Source of the DNA: an uncultured Flammeovirgaceae bacterium
Lineage (GTDB): Bacteria > Bacteroidota > Bacteroidia > Cytophagales > Cyclobacteriaceae
Assembly (NCBI GenBank): GCA_946886805.1
Contig: CAMPJM010000011.1
Span: 1 to 22,941 of the forward strand
DNA length: 22,941 bases
Direction: 5' to 3'
Part shown: in pieces, positions 19,196-22,941 of the stretch
Layout: every line of letters starts with the position of its first letter
Numbering within the stretch: position 1 is the stretch's first letter
The notes under the pieces: model-generated
The model's database searches: none
What the model saw: only the letters and a program-made list of their open reading frames with translations
What the model was told of the DNA's origin: nothing
Translations under genes and position numbers: made by a program

Positions 19196-19670
19196 CCCTT
19201 TAAGCTCTATTTATTTGCTATTATATATTATACCGGTAACAGAAAGGTTTCACTCAGGGCCATCTTTAAATGGTGTAGTAGCAGTAGAAGAATTGAGACA
19301 TATATAATGAATGTTCTCTATCATGCTGCCGATGTTATCATGAAATGCTGAGTAAGGGAGCTTAACGGGAATAGGAATGCAGCGGAAGATTTATCCCGGC
19401 TGCGGAGAAGGTTTTGAGAATGGCTAACCCTTTTTAACCTTATGGTTACTTCACCCTCACCTATATATATTGTCTTTTAATTTAATGAACCTCAAGGTAA
19501 TTCTCAGAATTTTTTTGTTAGTAATTGTTGTTAAAATCCTACTATAAATTGCTAATAATGGCAAGCAATTTTCAGCTTTAATTAGCCAAATTTACTGAAA
19601 TCAAATACAATTAACTTTTGAGTTCTGGGCCAGAGTTTTCGAGCTAATTTCCTTTTTTTATTTGAATACT

Positions 19671-19692
19671 TATAATCAATAAGTTGATTATA
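19671..19692. promoter_or_regulatory. Inverted repeat, possible operator
   Basis: TATAATCAA (19671-19679) and TTGATTATA (19684-19692) are perfect reverse complements around TAAG. The site is about 146 bases upstream of the HExxH gene start. The compact symmetry suits a dimeric regulator; a weak hairpin is the alternative. Confidence 0.45.
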
Positions 19693-19703
19693 GGTGATTG
19701 ATT

Positions 19704-19745
19704 TTCATCTAAGCTTTTCAAAGTTTTGACAGCAGTTTAGATGAA
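19704..19745 (+). promoter_or_regulatory. Possible stem-loop in the 5' leader
   Basis: TTCATCTAA (19704-19712) and TTAGATGAA (19737-19745) are perfect 9-bp inverted arms with a 24-base spacer, 92 bases upstream of the start codon. If transcription starts upstream of here, the leader RNA could fold into a hairpin. No T-tract follows, so it is not a terminator. Confidence 0.35.
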
Positions 19746-19837
19746 GCTTTATTTCAATGGCTAGTGCTTTGTTATATAGCTAATTGTATGCAATCGTTTG
19801 TGATACTTTTTTAATTATTTATCTAAACAAGAATGAC

Positions 19838-22498
19838 ATGAAGAAATATTTATTACTACTGATTCTATGCATTTTTTCTATTCGAGGATTTGCTCAAAAA
19901 CAGGTTTACATCCCCAACGAGTTTAGTGATCCAAACAACCCATTTCATGAATGGTCCTGGGATAAATCTTATCAGTCAGCCAATTTTGTGGTTTTTTGGG
20001 GCAATAAGGTCGGTACAGATCCTTCGAACCATCCAAATTCGGATTTGCGATTTGCACCTAGCACAGTTGCAGGTTATTTAGAGCAAAGTTTTAACAAGTT
20101 TATTAATGAAATCGGATTTATTTCAAATGATCCCAGCACTAATTTTGGCACTTACAAAACAGTGGTTGTAATGCTCGGAACCTTTACCAATGACGGGGGG
20201 GGCTTTGCATTTGGAGGTAGTTACGATAGTAAAATCGGGGCTATGTGGGTGCACCCAAATGCAACCAGAGATGGCGGTGTATTGAGTCACGAGTTTGTCC
20301 ATACCTTACAAAACATGAACTATATCCAAGAAAATACCGGCGGTGGCGGATTTATCAACAACGATGCTGCGGGTTGGTTCTGGGAATGTCATGGCAACTA
20401 TATGAGAAACCAACAGTTTCCCGAATTGGCCGCAGCGGATATGCCTCGATGGATAGGTACACGTCACTATCATATAAGTTCTACCAGGCACCATTACAGT
20501 ACTTTCAAGTGGTTGCAACATATACAAAGCACCGATGGTATTAATATGGTTAATCGACTTTGGAGAGAGTCCGATTCCGGAGAAACACCTATAGCGGCTT
20601 TTAAAAGATTGAAGGGGTTTAGTCAAAATCAGTTAAATGACTGGTTGTATGATTATGCAAAAAGGGAGGTAAATTTCGACTACCCTGCTATGGGTTTTGG
20701 TCAGCATATGCGAGATGAATTAAATAGACTCAAAACCAGTACCAATGAGAATTACCTTCTTTGGAAGGAATTTGCCATTTTAAATCAGGTAAATGCTTCG
20801 AACGGAAGGTATGCTATCCCTGATTTTATGGCCCCACAACAAGGCGGAATGAATATTATCCCCCTGTACACAACCTGTGATAGTAAAACAGTCCAAATAA
20901 AGTTTAAAGGCCATACAGAGGTTAATAATGTAGCTGGCTGGAGATGGGGCTTTGTAGCGGTTAAAAACGATGGAGTCAATGTACGATATGGTACGATGCA
21001 GAGCAGCAGCGATGGAGCGGCCTCATTTACATTGGGAGCAGATGAGTCTCAGATGTATTTGGTGGTAGTTGGAGCGCCGACTACCCGTACGGATTATGTA
21101 TGGGAGCCGGGCTGGCCAAAGATTCAGCGTTTTCCTTATGAGCTTAGAATCGAAAATGCAGTACCGGAAGGATATCAAAATAACTTTAGAGGACATTTGA
21201 AGACGCTTTATCCAGGGGCACCTCATTCAAATGGCGGAGGATGGGTTGCTGGTACAGCGACAGTAGCTCCTTCAGTTTATGTTGGTCCTAAGGCCTTTGT
21301 AGTAGGAAATGCCAACCTTTCCGGTAATGTAAGAGTTGAAAAGACAGCTCGTATCGAAAGTGTTACCGCTAGTGGTAATGTGTTGTTTAGTGGTGATGTT
21401 AGTGTGAAAGGTGGTACATATTCTAACACAGTGAAGGTGCTAGAGGGAGCTGTTTTAATGGATGGCAATGCTTCGGGAAATACTATTTTAAAGGGTAACT
21501 TTTTGACGTGGGGACAAACTTTTGGGGGTACTGGGGTAGTAGGTGGTGGCGACAGTGAAATAGGCAGCTGTTCGACAGCTGGAGTATATTTGCAGACTCC
21601 TCACCCAAACAATGGAAGGGAAAATTGCGATGGTAAAGGTGCTGGTGATCCTTCTAACATAGATGTAAATAGCCCCTACACATTGTTCTCAAATAGCCAA
21701 ATGGGTTGGACTCCTTTAGGTTGCGGTTCAACACCAGAAATACACCTTGGTATGTCAGCAACAGCTTCTACATCTTACGTATCGTCGTGGGAGACGCTTT
21801 CTGCTGTGAATGATGGCTTCACACCGGCTAATTCTAACGATAAATCCAAGGGCGCTTACGGAAACTGGAATTCTCCGAATACCTTTCAATGGGTAGAATA
21901 TCAATGGGCACAAACCCAGAGTATTACATCTGTGGAGGTTTATTGGTTTGATGATAACGGAGGAGTGCTTACTCCTACACAAGCTATTGTTGAGTTTTGG
22001 AATGGGTCTACCTGGATCAACTTAGGAGCAGTTCCGCTACAAAAAAATGCTTATAATAGTGCGAGTGTAGGACTGGTATATGCTAAGCGACTTCGGATAA
22101 GAATGAAGAACGATGTCCAATCAACGGGTATTCTTGAATTCAGAGTCTGGGGAAGTAGCGGATCATCAAATGCTGCAAATAGTATTACCCATTCAACGGG
22201 TAATAATGACCTACGAGTTGTGGGTCAGGGCAATGACGGTCTCGGTGCGTCGGTGAAAATATTCCCAAATCCTGTAGAAGATTTGTTTACCATTGAGCTT
22301 AATATGTTTGACGCAGAGGAAGATGTAAGTATTAAAATTTTGGAGCTATCCGGTAAGGAGGTATATGCAGACAATCTTGGAAAAGAGAGGAAGATTAACC
22401 TGAGCAAAGAAAAGCTCCACCTTAGAAATACAATCTATCTGGTAAAAGTTCAGGGAGCCGAAGGGGTCTTTACTTATAAACTTTTACTAGCGGACTAA
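19838..22498 (+). CDS. Secreted HExxH metallopeptidase-like protein with beta-helix, F5/8C and T9SS domains
   Basis: This 886-residue secreted protein starts at ATG 19838; a TTG-initiated extension from 19784 would spoil the signal peptide. Residues 1-20 are a signal peptide (ending GFAQ). Residues 21-310 form the catalytic-looking domain with H151-E152-F-V-H155 and a conserved WFWECHGNYMR (181-190; E183 or H185 as possible third zinc ligand). The layout recalls DUF6055 and the Svx/AvrXca group, from memory. Residues 320-445 look beta-rich. Residues 465-610 carry hexapeptide-like repeats (SVYVGPKAFVVGNANLSGNV) predicting a left-handed beta-helix, ending VGGGDSEIGSC and GVYLQTPHPNNGRENCDG. Residues 635-775 resemble an F5/8C domain (NDGFTP, WVEYQW, SVEVYWFDDNGG, LEFRVWG). 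Residues 805-886 are a T9SS sorting domain (VKIFPNPVEDLFTIEL onward). Peptidase activity is inferred, not shown. Confidence 0.88.
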   Translation: MKKYLLLLILCIFSIRGFAQKQVYIPNEFSDPNNPFHEWSWDKSYQSANFVVFWGNKVGTDPSNHPNSDLRFAPSTVAGYLEQSFNKFINEIGFISNDPSTNFGTYKTVVVMLGTFTNDGGGFAFGGSYDSKIGAMWVHPNATRDGGVLSHEFVHTLQNMNYIQENTGGGGFINNDAAGWFWECHGNYMRNQQFPELAAADMPRWIGTRHYHISSTRHHYSTFKWLQHIQSTDGINMVNRLWRESDSGETPIAAFKRLKGFSQNQLNDWLYDYAKREVNFDYPAMGFGQHMRDELNRLKTSTNENYLLWKEFAILNQVNASNGRYAIPDFMAPQQGGMNIIPLYTTCDSKTVQIKFKGHTEVNNVAGWRWGFVAVKNDGVNVRYGTMQSSSDGAASFTLGADESQMYLVVVGAPTTRTDYVWEPGWPKIQRFPYELRIENAVPEGYQNNFRGHLKTLYPGAPHSNGGGWVAGTATVAPSVYVGPKAFVVGNANLSGNVRVEKTARIESVTASGNVLFSGDVSVKGGTYSNTVKVLEGAVLMDGNASGNTILKGNFLTWGQTFGGTGVVGGGDSEIGSCSTAGVYLQTPHPNNGRENCDGKGAGDPSNIDVNSPYTLFSNSQMGWTPLGCGSTPEIHLGMSATASTSYVSSWETLSAVNDGFTPANSNDKSKGAYGNWNSPNTFQWVEYQWAQTQSITSVEVYWFDDNGGVLTPTQAIVEFWNGSTWINLGAVPLQKNAYNSASVGLVYAKRLRIRMKNDVQSTGILEFRVWGSSGSSNAANSITHSTGNNDLRVVGQGNDGLGASVKIFPNPVEDLFTIELNMFDAEEDVSIKILELSGKEVYADNLGKERKINLSKEKLHLRNTIYLVKVQGAEGVFTYKLLLAD

Positions 22499-22525
22499 AT
22501 TGGTCGATAAATTGACGGTTACTTG

Positions 22526-22557
22526 AAAGTGCCCTCAGAGTTGGGGGCACTTTTATT
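22526..22557 (+). terminator. Intrinsic terminator after the HExxH gene
   Basis: AAAGTGCCC (22526-22534) pairs perfectly with GGGCACTTT (22545-22553). A U-G and a C-G pair extend the stem inward, and it is followed by a short T-rich tail (TTTTATTT). It lies 27 bases after the stop codon at 22498. Confidence 0.85.
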
Positions 22558-22941
22558 TAGTGATAATAATTTAACGAGGGTTAAAAGTTTCTCGAGTAGC
22601 GAGAAATATAGATCCGAAGAACAAAGGTAAAATACGATTGGAATTGGGATATATTGAGGAATGTAATTTTTGACCGAATTCCTAGCTTGCAGAATTGAGA
22701 AACAGAGCGTACAAAGGAGAAAGTCAATCTCTGATACCACATAGTGCTGGTGTGTAGTTAAGTGAGGATGATGGAAAAAGTAGATGCCAAATTTTTCCGT
22801 ATAATTATGCTTACATTAACAATACTACATAAGTTATCCAACAATCCTCTAATATTTTAAGGTAACATTTTAGATCAAAATCATCACTCGGCGTTAACTT
22901 TTTGTAGAGTGATAATATAAAAAGCAATAGTTATGAAGCTG
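22558..22941. other. Gene-free region at the right edge, possible start of the next gene
   Basis: I see no gene in these 384 bases. An ATG at 22933 (ATGAAGCTG, Met-Lys-Leu, to the window edge) follows an AT-rich stretch and could open the next plus-strand gene, but only three codons are visible. Confidence 0.4.

Larger units (their letters stand above)
19196..19837. other. Gene-free leader region upstream of the HExxH gene
   Basis: These 642 bases hold no convincing gene. They contain two inverted repeats close to the next gene (19671-19692 and 19704-19745) and an AT-rich stretch that could carry its promoter. No classical terminator is visible just after the AGCS stop codon. A TAnnTTTG promoter could not be assigned with confidence. 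Confidence 0.6.

Noticed and set aside
19784..19837. TTG-initiated extension of the HExxH protein
   Set aside because: The extension would bury the signal peptide that begins at ATG 19838.
1..22941. CRISPR arrays, tRNA or rRNA genes
   Set aside because: No regularly spaced repeats and no tRNA- or rRNA-like conserved segments were seen on either strand.

Overview
The window reads as Bacteroidota (Bacteroidetes) chromosome. The evidence is a SusC/SusD outer-membrane pair, C-terminal type IX secretion (T9SS) sorting domains, a Bacteroidetes-type mobB/mobC mobilisation pair, a degenerate-Nudix transcription regulator and an AT-rich base composition without clear Shine-Dalgarno sites. A free-living Cytophagales- or Flavobacteriia-like organism is likely; the genus cannot be read from the sequence.

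Left part (1-6410) is a decayed mobile region. It holds the 3' part of a mobB relaxase and a mobC coupling-protein gene, each broken by one single-base frameshift. Next comes an IS1634-like insertion sequence (3390-5482) with 16-bp terminal inverted repeats; its transposase is also frameshifted. An inverted, 5'-truncated relic of a related element follows at 5787-6410 and keeps a recognisable TTAACCCA end.

Middle part (6475-10479) is regulatory. On the minus strand, a phytanoyl-CoA-dioxygenase-like (PhyH) Fe(II)/2-oxoglutarate enzyme gene is followed by a NrtR/AraR-type regulator whose Nudix box has lost its catalytic glutamates. A long gene-free region of about 1.5 kb, carrying two perfect palindromes and short gene relics, separates this pair from a plus-strand AraC-family regulator.

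Right part (10610-22498) is a nutrient-acquisition locus on the plus strand: a wrecked copy of a secreted HExxH (zinc metallopeptidase-like) T9SS protein, SusC, SusD, a strong terminator, an AGCS sodium:amino-acid symporter, and an intact larger paralogue of the HExxH protein. The intact protein has a signal peptide, an HExxH catalytic domain, a central beta-sandwich-like region, a left-handed beta-helix-like repeat region, an F5/8C (discoidin-like) domain and a T9SS sorting domain.

The working model is inference: the surface HExxH protein cuts a protein or glycoprotein substrate, SusCD imports the peptides, and the AGCS symporter takes up released alanine or glycine. One of two bookend copies of the surface protein has been lost, and its lesions are concentrated in the catalytic half.
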